A DNA stretch of 6,608 nucleotides from an uncultured Kineothrix sp. (GCA_910587275.1 CAJUMD010000143.1:1-6608), one strand, 5' to 3'. Shown: positions 1-6,205, numbered from the stretch's first letter. Program-made: numbers and translations. Notes: generated by a model from the sequence alone, not told the origin.

Positions 1-195
1 TCCGTGCTTCGTTTCCGGCGGGAGTTTCTTAGCAGAATGCGGATACTTAAGGGAATACCGTTCATAAAATGAACGGTTGTGCAAGGATGCACGGTTTAGC
101 CCGATTCGGCATGGATGCCGATAGAGGGTGTCCCGTAGCCCGTGGAAGCCTGCGCCATTCTGCTTAGAAATTCCCAGCCGGAAAAAGCGCACGGA
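1..195. repeat. Long imperfect inverted repeat enclosing three hairpins; possible structured RNA or MITE-like element
   Basis: The arms are 1-39 and 156-195. Aligned as reverse complements, about 32 of 38 positions agree; the differences are a four-base internal mismatch near 8-11, one bulge and two single changes, one of them a G.T wobble. The arm may extend past the left edge. Inside lie three tight hairpins: ACCGTTCAT/ATGAACGGT (57-65 with 69-77, AAA loop); GTGCA/TGCAC (79-83 with 88-92, AGGA loop); and TCGGCA/TGCCGA (106-111 with 116-121, TGGA loop), the last closed by CCC 100-102 with GGG 126-128. The loops are purine-rich when read on plus, which suggests plus as the RNA strand, but no promoter can be seen because the window starts at the arm. 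It could be a structured non-coding RNA, a miniature inverted-repeat element or a dispersed intergenic repeat. I do not recognise the family. Confidence 0.55.
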
Positions 196-337
196 AAACC
201 GGGACAGGCACTCCCGCTGCCGCCGCTCCGTAAAGAATTCCCTCCCGTGCGTCCGCTTCCGAACATAACATTCCAGGCTGAACGGTTACGGAAACCGTGC
301 CAATTCAAGGGCGGGTTTTATGAGGCGGACACACCTC
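1..337. other. Non-coding, structure-rich stretch downstream of gpsA
   Basis: This is the space between the left edge and the gpsA stop codon. I find no credible protein gene in it. Two open frames cross it (142-450 on plus, 96-308 on minus), but neither resembles a known protein, the plus one runs into antisense of gpsA, and both cover sequence dominated by inverted repeats. Beyond the main element at 1-195, smaller stems are visible: CGGGA at 200-204 with TCCCG at 212-216, CGCACGG at 188-194 with CCGTGCG at 245-251, and ACGGTT at 282-287 with AACCGT at 293-298. None is followed by a T-run on the minus strand, so I see no intrinsic terminator for the gpsA operon, which may continue past the left edge. 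In related clostridia spoIVA often follows gpsA, but it is not visible here. Confidence 0.6.
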
Positions 338-1348
338 TTACCCCCAAGGCAAATCCGAATGTTCCAGTTTCTTATCCCGCAGCATCAGATCCTTCACCGC
401 CTCATCCGCCGCCTTTCCTTCAAACAACACCTGATTTACCTGTTCGATAATCGGAATCTGTACCCCGTATTTCTTCGCCAGTGACAACGCCGCTTTCGCC
501 GAATATACGCCTTCCACCACCATCTTCACTTCTGCCATGGCTTCTTCCATCGTATAACCTTTTCCGATTAATATCCCCGCACGGCGGTTTCTGGAATGCA
601 TGGAAGCACAGGTAACAATCAGGTCGCCGATGCCGGTCAGACCGCTGAATGTCTCCGCCCTGCCTCCCATCGCCGTGCCGAGACGGGAAATTTCCGTGAT
701 TCCCCTCGTAATCAACGCCGCCTTCGTATTGTCCCCGTATCCCAAACCGTCGGCAATACCCGCCGCCAGCGCCACCACGTTCTTTAACGCTGCGCCCAGT
801 TCGATGCCCAGGACATCGGGACTAATGTATACGCGGAACGCTTCGTTCATAAACAGGTTCTGCAGGTATTCCGCCGTTTCCTTCTCCTTTGCCCCCACCA
901 CGATAGTGGTGGGAATCCCCCGTCCTACTTCTTCCGCATGGGACGGACCGGACAGTACGGCCACCTTTGCCTGCGGAATTTCCCCTCCTATAACCTGTGA
1001 CAGGGTAAGCAGGGTTTTTTCCTCGATGCCTTTTGCCACATCCACGATAATCTGCCCTTCCGAAACGAACTTCTCCATACGGTGGGCCGTGCTCCTCGTA
1101 TAAGGGGAAGGAACCGCCAGCACCAGCACATCCTTTCCCTCCACCGCGGACTTAAGGTCCGTGGTCAAAACCATATCCTCCGGCAGTTTCACTCCCGGCA
1201 GCTTATCTTTATGCTCATGCTCCTTCTCCAGCATTTCGATTTCTTCCTTCAGCACGGACCATACCGTTACCCTGTGCCCGTTTTTGTGAAGCAGCACCGC
1301 CAGCGCGGTTCCCCAGCTTCCGGCTCCGATTACGCTTATATCCGCCAT
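338..1348 (-). CDS. gpsA: Glycerol-3-phosphate dehydrogenase [NAD(P)+]
   Basis: This cytosolic enzyme reduces dihydroxyacetone phosphate to sn-glycerol 3-phosphate with NAD(P)H, supplying the phospholipid backbone. The 336 residues match the usual family length. The N-terminal Rossmann fold starts with the dinucleotide loop GAGSWGTA (8-15). AKG (105-107) and LSGPSHAEEV (132-141) are family signatures, GAALKN (185-190) carries the expected catalytic lysine at 189, and HSRNRRAG (251-258) is the phosphate-binding SRNRR motif in the helical C-terminal domain. The ATG at 1348 is preceded by AAGGAGG ten bases upstream, lying in the last codons of plsY. The gene begins 5 bases after the plsY stop and is the last gene of the leftward cluster inside the window. 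Its product is the substrate of the PlsY encoded next door. No frame damage is seen, and identification is secure. Confidence 0.97.
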   Translation of the reverse strand: MADISVIGAGSWGTALAVLLHKNGHRVTVWSVLKEEIEMLEKEHEHKDKLPGVKLPEDMVLTTDLKSAVEGKDVLVLAVPSPYTRSTAHRMEKFVSEGQIIVDVAKGIEEKTLLTLSQVIGGEIPQAKVAVLSGPSHAEEVGRGIPTTIVVGAKEKETAEYLQNLFMNEAFRVYISPDVLGIELGAALKNVVALAAGIADGLGYGDNTKAALITRGITEISRLGTAMGGRAETFSGLTGIGDLIVTCASMHSRNRRAGILIGKGYTMEEAMAEVKMVVEGVYSAKAALSLAKKYGVQIPIIEQVNQVLFEGKAADEAVKDLMLRDKKLEHSDLPWG

Positions 1349-1353
1349 TTTCC

Positions 1354-2007
1354 CTATTCCTCCTTATTCTTCTTAATCAGGTATGTTTTACGCTCCTCGC
1401 CCTTTAGAAGCCGCTTGATGTTCTCCCGGTGTTTATAATATGCCATGACCGTTAAAAATCCGGCAATCAGGTACATTTCAGCCAAAGCCTCCTGTGACAT
1501 TCCCCCGAACAGCCCCATTTGGCCCAATACAATGATTTCAATGATAAAACCCGCATATACCAGCAAAGAGCCAAGCGATACATAATGGGTCAGCAGGAAA
1601 GCGCCGAAAAACAGCACTACCCCAACCGGAAGAAACGCCGGATGAAAGGACAGAATCAGTCCTGCCGTTGCCGCAATGCCCTTTCCGCCCTTAAATCCTA
1701 AGTAAAAAGGAAAATTATGCCCCAAAATGGCGCCTGCCGCCGCATACATTTTAAACAAGTATACCATGTCGGGATGGGTCTTTCCAAAAATCAGGCTGCA
1801 GGTTACAATGGCACATACACATTTTAACACATCCCCCGCAAACACGATCAGCCCCGCTTTCGTCCCAAGTACCCGCAGCGTATTGGTAGTTCCCGCGTTC
1901 CCGCTTCCGTGCTGTCTGATGTCGATGCCGTGCATCCTGCCATAAATATAGGCTGTCTGGAAAAGCCCAAACAGATATCCGATTGCCAAACATATGATAC
2001 GTTCCAC
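1354..2007 (-). CDS. plsY: Acyl-phosphate:glycerol-3-phosphate acyltransferase PlsY
   Basis: This integral membrane enzyme transfers an acyl group from acyl-phosphate (made by PlsX, not in the window) to sn-glycerol 3-phosphate, giving lysophosphatidic acid. The 217 residues form about five hydrophobic segments. Family motif 1 is GSGNAGTTNTLRVLG (34-48), motif 2 is GHNFPFYLGFKGGKGIA (96-112, the glycine-rich glycerol-phosphate site), and motif 3 is HRENIKRLLKGEE (193-205) near the basic C-terminus. The start is GTG at 2007-2005, not ATG: the der stop TAG and this GTG share one base (TAGTG), a classic translational-coupling junction. AAGGAAGG lies ten bases upstream, inside the end of der. The N-terminal sequence from this start fits PlsY (first membrane segment, then the HGSGNAG motif), so the start is well supported. 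gpsA follows at 5 bases. Confidence 0.96.
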   Translation of the reverse strand: MERIICLAIGYLFGLFQTAYIYGRMHGIDIRQHGSGNAGTTNTLRVLGTKAGLIVFAGDVLKCVCAIVTCSLIFGKTHPDMVYLFKMYAAAGAILGHNFPFYLGFKGGKGIAATAGLILSFHPAFLPVGVVLFFGAFLLTHYVSLGSLLVYAGFIIEIIVLGQMGLFGGMSQEALAEMYLIAGFLTVMAYYKHRENIKRLLKGEERKTYLIKKNKEE

Positions 2008-3341
2008 TATCTGTTTTCCTTCCTTTCCCTGATGATGAATTTTAAGGGCGTCCCCCGGAAGCCGAAGGATTCCCGGATTTGGTTTTCGATGTACCGTGTA
2101 TAGGAAAAATGCATCAGTTCCTTATCGTTGACGAAAATAACAAAAGTCGGCGGTTTCACCGAAACCTGCGTAATGTAATACAGTCTCAGGCGTTTCCCCT
2201 TATCGGAAGGCGGCTGCTGCATCGCTACCGCTTCGGACAGGATTTCGTTTAACACGCCTGTCGCCACACGCATGGAATGGTTTTCATTGACGGCATCTAT
2301 CGTTTCGTAAAGTTTCGTTATCCGCTGTCCCGTCACCGCGGAAATAAAAATAATTTCCGCATACGACATAAAAGATAATACTTCCCGTATCCGGCTGGTA
2401 AATGTGTTCATGGTGCGGTCGTCTTTCTCAATGGCATCCCATTTATTGACCGCGATGATCACCGCCTTGCCCCGCTCATGGGCGATGCCCGCAATCTTGG
2501 CGTCCTGTTCCGTAATCCCTTCCCTGGCATCCACCACAAGCACGGCGATGTCTGCCCGTTCCACGGCGCTGACCGTCCGCACGATCATATACTTTTCCAG
2601 TTCTTCCTTTATTTTATTTTTGCGGCGCAGCCCCGCCGTATCGATAAATACATATTCCCTGCCGTTAAACTTAATCTCCGTATCGATGGCATCCCTTGTG
2701 GTACCGGCGATTTCCGATACAATGACGCGGTTTTCCCCCGCAAGGCGGTTAATGATGGAGGACTTACCCACATTCGGTTTCCCCACGATGGCGATTTTCG
2801 TCCGGTCGTCTTCCCCTTCATCTTCCCCCTGACGGTCAAAGTGGGAAATCACCTTATCCAGCATTTCCCCGAGCCCCAGTTTGTTTGCTGCCGAAATGGC
2901 ATGGGGGTCGCCGATGCCGAGATTATAAAATTCATACACATCCGCCATATACTTCTCAAAACTGTCCACTTTATTGACCACAAGCACCACAGGCTTCGCG
3001 GAACGCCTAAGCATGTCCGCCACCCTGGCATCCGCATCCACCAGTCCCTGCTTCACATCCGTCATAAACAGGATAACATCCGCCGTATCCATGGCAATCT
3101 GCGCCTGTTCCCTCATTTGGGACAGGATGATGTCCTTGCTGTCCGGCTCGATGCCCCCTGTGTCAATCAGGGTAAAAGCCGTATCCAGCCACGTCACATC
3201 CGCATAAATCCTGTCGCGGGTGATTCCCGGCGTATCTTTTACAATCGATATCCTTTCCCCTGCCAATGCGTTAAACAGCGTGGATTTCCCCACATTCGGT
3301 CTGCCCACTACTGCCACGATCGGCTTTTTTTTCTTTCCCAT
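2007..3341 (-). CDS. der: Ribosome-assembly GTPase Der (EngA)
   Basis: Der is an essential tandem GTPase that acts on the large ribosomal subunit during maturation. From the ATG at 3341 the protein is 444 residues, normal for the family. The first G domain has P-loop GRPNVGKS (13-20), DTGG (60-63), NKVD (123-126) and SA (150-151). An acidic linker (about 170-179) leads to the second G domain with GKPNVGKS (187-194), DTAGLRRK (234-241) and NKWD (299-302). The C-terminal KH-like domain (about 350-440) ends in the typical RGTPLKFIIRERK. The frame stays open upstream to an ATG at 3452, but those 37 extra codons overlap the DUF512 gene and match nothing in Der; MGKKKKPIVAVVGRPNVGKS is the standard N-terminus. 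The best ribosome-binding candidate, GGAAAGG, is 14 bases upstream, longer than ideal. It lies 73 bases after the DUF512 stop and overlaps plsY by one base. Confidence 0.96.
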   Translation of the reverse strand: MGKKKKPIVAVVGRPNVGKSTLFNALAGERISIVKDTPGITRDRIYADVTWLDTAFTLIDTGGIEPDSKDIILSQMREQAQIAMDTADVILFMTDVKQGLVDADARVADMLRRSAKPVVLVVNKVDSFEKYMADVYEFYNLGIGDPHAISAANKLGLGEMLDKVISHFDRQGEDEGEDDRTKIAIVGKPNVGKSSIINRLAGENRVIVSEIAGTTRDAIDTEIKFNGREYVFIDTAGLRRKNKIKEELEKYMIVRTVSAVERADIAVLVVDAREGITEQDAKIAGIAHERGKAVIIAVNKWDAIEKDDRTMNTFTSRIREVLSFMSYAEIIFISAVTGQRITKLYETIDAVNENHSMRVATGVLNEILSEAVAMQQPPSDKGKRLRLYYITQVSVKPPTFVIFVNDKELMHFSYTRYIENQIRESFGFRGTPLKFIIRERKENR

Positions 3342-3414
3342 GTTAATAACCCATACCTTTCCGGATTTCCATTCCGGGCTTCGGACCAAAATGTCCTTCC
3401 CAAAATACCATTCC

Positions 3415-4740
3415 TCACAAATTCCCATACAGGACTGCATCCACAAAATCACGTCCGCTTGATTTTACAATATCTACCTTTACTTGTAAAGTGTTTTCCA
3501 GTTCTTCCACCGTCATATCGTCCAAAAAAACCTTTTCCCCGCTCCGCAGCACATTCTGCGGAAGCAAAAGACGCTCCCCAAGCTCCCGTCCGGCAAGCTG
3601 CGACGCAATGTCCTGCCCGGTTAAAAGCCCGGACACCGTAATCCGCTCGCCGAAAAACTCGTTCGTGACGGGATATACCAAAATACGGATACCCCTGCAG
3701 GCGTTTTCCAGCCTTTTTGCCATGTCCGCAATGGAAGGATACGCCAGCCGCCCGGTGGCAATGGACACGGTTTTCCGTTCCCCGTCCTGCTCCCATTCCT
3801 TAGCGGTTTCCTCCAGCGCTTCTTCAAATTCGTCCAAAAGCAGCCGCAGCATCCCCACGCCGTTTTCCAACTGGAGGTAGCCGTCATAGCGTCCCGCTTC
3901 CGGCAGCTTACGCCCCGCCAGCAGGTACCATTCGTCGCTGGCATGGACGAAATGGGTTCCGTATTCCGCATACAGCCTGTCCTGCCACCGGTGGATGGTA
4001 TCCAGCACTTCCACGGCGTCTTCTTCCGTAAACGGCTCTAACGGATAAAGCCCGTCCCTGTATTTGGATAACCCTACCGGAACCACCGACACGCTTTCCA
4101 AATGGGGCAGATAGCCCGTCAGGTCCGAAATGCTGCGCTCCAGTTCCTCTTTATCATTTACGCCCTTGCAGAGCACAATCTGCCCGTTCATGGCGATACC
4201 CGCCTCATACAGCCGGTCCGCCTTCTTTAACGCTTCCCCTGCAAAACGGTTGTTCAGCATTTTACACCTAAGCTGCGGATTGGTGGTCTGGAACGATATA
4301 TTAATGGGCGAAAGCCGGTATTTCACAATCCGCTCCAAATCATGGTCCGACATATTGGTCAGCGTCACGTAATTCCCCTGCAAAAAGGACAGCCTGGAAT
4401 CATCGTCCTTAAAATACAGTGTCTTGCGCATCCCTTCCGGCATCTGGTCGATAAAGCAGAAAATACACTTATTATGACAGGAACGGTAATCGTCCATCAG
4501 CCCGTTTTCAAATTCAATGCCCAAATCTTCCCCGTAATCCTTATCGATTTCCAAAAGCCATTCTTCCCCGTCCGCTTTTTGCAGCAGCACCTCAATATAT
4601 TCGTCCTGCATCAGATACTGGTAATCGAAAATATCCCCGATTTCTTCCCCGTTAATCTGAAGCAGCGTATCCCCCGCCGCCATCTCCATCTCCTGCGCAA
4701 TGCTCCCCTCCAAAACCCTCTGTATCACATGTCCTTTCAT
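3415..4740 (-). CDS. DUF512-family radical-SAM-like Fe-S protein with N-terminal PDZ domain
   Basis: The 441-residue protein begins with a PDZ-like segment (about 3-55: VIQRVLEGSIAQ, then GDTLLQINGEEI), followed by a CX3CX2C iron-sulfur motif, CHNKCIFC, with cysteines at 88, 92 and 95 and FIDQMPEGMRKTLYFKDDD after it. Residues 120-230 look like a TIM-barrel core, including GNYVTLTN, the SPINISFQTTNP stretch and GQIVLCKGVND. The C-terminal half (about 230-441, with the HASDEWY motif near 266) is the DUF512 region. CX3CX2C matches the canonical radical-SAM cluster motif, but the reaction and substrate are unknown to me; database entries call such proteins putative Fe-S oxidoreductases. The ATG at 4740 follows an in-frame TAA directly, so no longer start is possible; AAGGAG sits 14 bases upstream. 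It is the first gene of the cluster with der, plsY and gpsA, a common clostridial order. Confidence 0.9.
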   Translation of the reverse strand: MKGHVIQRVLEGSIAQEMEMAAGDTLLQINGEEIGDIFDYQYLMQDEYIEVLLQKADGEEWLLEIDKDYGEDLGIEFENGLMDDYRSCHNKCIFCFIDQMPEGMRKTLYFKDDDSRLSFLQGNYVTLTNMSDHDLERIVKYRLSPINISFQTTNPQLRCKMLNNRFAGEALKKADRLYEAGIAMNGQIVLCKGVNDKEELERSISDLTGYLPHLESVSVVPVGLSKYRDGLYPLEPFTEEDAVEVLDTIHRWQDRLYAEYGTHFVHASDEWYLLAGRKLPEAGRYDGYLQLENGVGMLRLLLDEFEEALEETAKEWEQDGERKTVSIATGRLAYPSIADMAKRLENACRGIRILVYPVTNEFFGERITVSGLLTGQDIASQLAGRELGERLLLPQNVLRSGEKVFLDDMTVEELENTLQVKVDIVKSSGRDFVDAVLYGNL

Positions 4741-4798
4741 TTACGCGCCGCACTCTCCTTCTTATCACTGCCTGTCCACATGCTGCCCGCCCTTGGGA

Positions 4799-4823
4799 TT
4801 TTCGCACACTATATGTGCGAAAA
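4799..4823. promoter_or_regulatory. Perfect 10-bp inverted repeat in the DUF512-operon leader (operator-like)
   Basis: The left arm TTTTCGCACA (4799-4808) and right arm TGTGCGAAAA (4814-4823) are exact reverse complements around a 5-base centre, CTATA. The site lies 58 bases upstream of the DUF512 start and about 36-60 bases downstream of the transcription start I predict for that operon. On the minus strand the centre reads TATAGT, a possible -10, but no good -35 stands 16-18 bases upstream of it. With arms about one helical turn each and no T-run after either side, it looks more like a dimeric repressor site or a leader hairpin than an intrinsic terminator. The cognate regulator is not identifiable from sequence alone. 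Confidence 0.6.
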
Positions 4824-4865
4824 CACCTCGAAGCCGGCATGGTATGAACAGTAACTTCTTCCTAC

Positions 4866-4894
4866 ATTCTACTAGAATTTCCTTGACGTGTCAC
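4866..4894 (-). promoter_or_regulatory. Predicted sigma-A promoter for the DUF512-der-plsY-gpsA cluster
   Basis: Read on the minus strand, GTGACA (4894-4889, five of six to TTGACA) is followed after exactly 17 bases by TAGAAT (4871-4866, five of six to TATAAT). Transcription would start near 4859, giving a leader of about 119 bases before the DUF512 ATG. The -35 box touches that of the rightward prs promoter without a gap. It is predicted by eye only. Confidence 0.55.
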
Positions 4895-4912
4895 TACCGG
4901 GAATGATATAAA
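4883..4912 (+). promoter_or_regulatory. Predicted sigma-A promoter of prs, with extended -10
   Basis: TTGACG (4883-4888) matches the -35 consensus at five of six bases. After an 18-base spacer comes TATAAA (4907-4912), preceded by TG at 4904-4905, which forms an extended -10 (TGaTATAAA). Transcription would start near 4919, leaving a leader of roughly 97 bases before the prs start codon. Confidence 0.6.
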
Positions 4913-4920
4913 TTATATAA

Positions 4921-4970
4921 CGTGACAGTTTGGGTTACTGGTCACGGAGCAAACGGTAACATATTTTTTT
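4921..4970 (+). promoter_or_regulatory. prs leader with two competing hairpins; attenuator-like
   Basis: Hairpin A pairs CGTGAC plus AGT (4921-4929) with ACT and GTCACG (4937-4939 and 4941-4946), with one bulged G at 4940 and a seven-base loop. Hairpin B pairs 4934-4940 with 4954-4960 (five Watson-Crick pairs GTTAC/GTAAC, a G.T wobble and a G-C pair) and is followed by ATATTTTTTT (4961-4970). They share 4937-4940, so both cannot form at once. The layout resembles an anti-terminator followed by a weak intrinsic terminator, but hairpin B is short with a 13-base loop. The later leader carries a second T-rich stretch and the ribosome-binding site GGGAGG (5005-5010). Confidence 0.35.
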
Positions 4971-5015
4971 CTTCCATAGTTTTTCAACTGATATTTTTTA
5001 CATCGGGAGGTTATC

Positions 5016-6203
5016 ATGCCTAATTTACGCGAATTGGAAGCTGCCATTCCGGTAGCCCCATTGAAAATCGTTGCGACGGAATCCGCAGCCGGACTGGCTG
5101 ACCGCATCAACCGTTATTTAATCGGATTCAGGAAAACCGTAAACAACATTGCCAAGAACGATCCTGCTTTTCAGGGATATGCGGAAAACAATTACCTGGT
5201 GGATGTCGCCTGTCCCCGCTTCGGTACGGGAGAAGGCAAAGCGGTCTTCAACGAATCCATTCGCGGAAAAGACCTGTTTTTCCTTGTGGATGTATGCAAC
5301 CACAGCATTACCTACAAAATGAACGGATACATAAACCATAAATCCCCGGACGACCACTATCAGGATTTAAAGCGTCTCATTACCGCTTCCAACGGCAAGG
5401 CGCACCGCATCAACGTCATCATGCCTTTCCTGTACGAAGGCAGGCAGCACAAAAGGAACGGGCGCGAATCCCTGGACTGTGCTTACGCCATCGAAGAACT
5501 CAGCCGCATGGGGGTATCCAACTTCATCACTTTCGATGCCCATGACCCGCGTGTGCAGAATGCCGCCCCCCTTTCCGGCTTTGACAATTTCATGCCGCCC
5601 TACCAGTTCATACAGGCGCTTTTGCGCACCGAGGAGAATCTTCTTATCGACAAATACCATACCATCGTCATCAGCCCCGACGAAGGCGCCCTGGACCGTG
5701 CCATCTACTTTGCCAACGTCCTTGGGGTGGACATGGGCATGTTTTACAAAAGAAGGGATTATTCCACCATCGTGAACGGCAAAAACCCCATTGTCGCCCA
5801 TGAATTTCTCGGCGACAACATTGACGGCAAAGATGTCATCATCATCGACGATATGATTTCCTCCGGTGGAAGCATGATTGACACTGCCAAACAGCTTAAG
5901 GCGATGAATGCCAAACGGGTCTTCATCTGCTGTACCTTCGGGCTGTTCACGGACGGACTTAGTGCGTTCGATGAAGCCTACGAGAAATGTTATTTTGACA
6001 AAATCATTACTACGAATCTTACGTACCAGCTTCCCGAATTAAAGGAACGTCCCTATTACCTGGAAGCGGACATGAGCAAATTCCTCGCATCCATCATCGA
6101 TTTCATGAACCACGATTCCTCCATGGCAAACGTCTCCACGCCCACGGACAAGATTCATGAGATTTTGGCGAAATACAATAACCGCGAGGAACTCCAATTA
6201 TAA
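5016..6203 (+). CDS. prs: Ribose-phosphate pyrophosphokinase (PRPP synthetase), long clostridial type
   Basis: The enzyme transfers pyrophosphate from ATP to ribose 5-phosphate, making PRPP for purine, pyrimidine, NAD, histidine and tryptophan synthesis in the cytosol. The 395 residues are about 80 longer than classical bacterial Prs (roughly 315). Recognisable elements are FNESIRGKDLFFL (78-90, the usual RGxDxF segment), MPFLYEGRQHKR (136-147, matching the ATP-contacting ARQDRK region), DAHDPRVQ (174-181, usually DLHxxQIQ), SPDEGALDRA (220-229), KRRD (245-248, at the catalytic flexible loop) and the PRPP-binding loop IIIDDMISSGGSM (275-287). Extra length is at the N-terminus (about 1-75), within the middle (about 98-130) and at the C-terminus (about 345-395). 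The ATG at 5016 has GGGAGG five bases upstream. Function is confident at family level; whether the genome also has a short Prs cannot be seen here. Confidence 0.94.
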   Translation: MPNLRELEAAIPVAPLKIVATESAAGLADRINRYLIGFRKTVNNIAKNDPAFQGYAENNYLVDVACPRFGTGEGKAVFNESIRGKDLFFLVDVCNHSITYKMNGYINHKSPDDHYQDLKRLITASNGKAHRINVIMPFLYEGRQHKRNGRESLDCAYAIEELSRMGVSNFITFDAHDPRVQNAAPLSGFDNFMPPYQFIQALLRTEENLLIDKYHTIVISPDEGALDRAIYFANVLGVDMGMFYKRRDYSTIVNGKNPIVAHEFLGDNIDGKDVIIIDDMISSGGSMIDTAKQLKAMNAKRVFICCTFGLFTDGLSAFDEAYEKCYFDKIITTNLTYQLPELKERPYYLEADMSKFLASIIDFMNHDSSMANVSTPTDKIHEILAKYNNREELQL

Positions 6204-6205
6204 TT

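Noticed and set aside
1..195. CRISPR array or IscB/TnpB locus
   Set aside because: There are no regularly spaced direct repeats, and no nuclease or transposase gene occurs anywhere in the window; an orphan omega-RNA remains only one unproven possibility.
96..308. Minus-strand open frame of 70 codons in the left intergenic region
   Set aside because: It resembles no protein family I know, has no convincing ribosome-binding site, and spans sequence explained by inverted repeats.
282..337. Terminator directly after gpsA
   Set aside because: The stems present (282-298; GAGG/CCTC at 322-337) are short and not followed by a T-run on the minus strand.
142..450. Plus-strand open frame of 102 codons
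   Set aside because: It is proline-rich low-complexity translation, and its last third is antisense to the end of gpsA; better explained as a by-product of the GC-rich repeat element.
3342..3452. N-terminal extension of Der by 37 residues
   Set aside because: It overlaps the end of the DUF512 gene and has no family counterpart; MGKKKKPIVAVVGRPNVGKS is the usual Der N-terminus.
2478..3641. Long plus-strand open frame (387 codons) opposite der and the DUF512 gene
   Set aside because: It is wholly antisense to two secure genes, and its translation is histidine-, arginine- and proline-rich without a recognisable domain.
4806..4817. Possible NrdR box (ACACTATATGTG)
   Set aside because: It matches only one half of the NrdR consensus, there is no second box at the usual spacing, and no ribonucleotide reductase gene is nearby; the larger 10-bp symmetry is the better description.
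4799..4823. Inverted repeat as an intrinsic terminator
   Set aside because: Neither strand has a T-run after the stem, only the four Ts inside the arm, and it lies in a leader region rather than after a gene.
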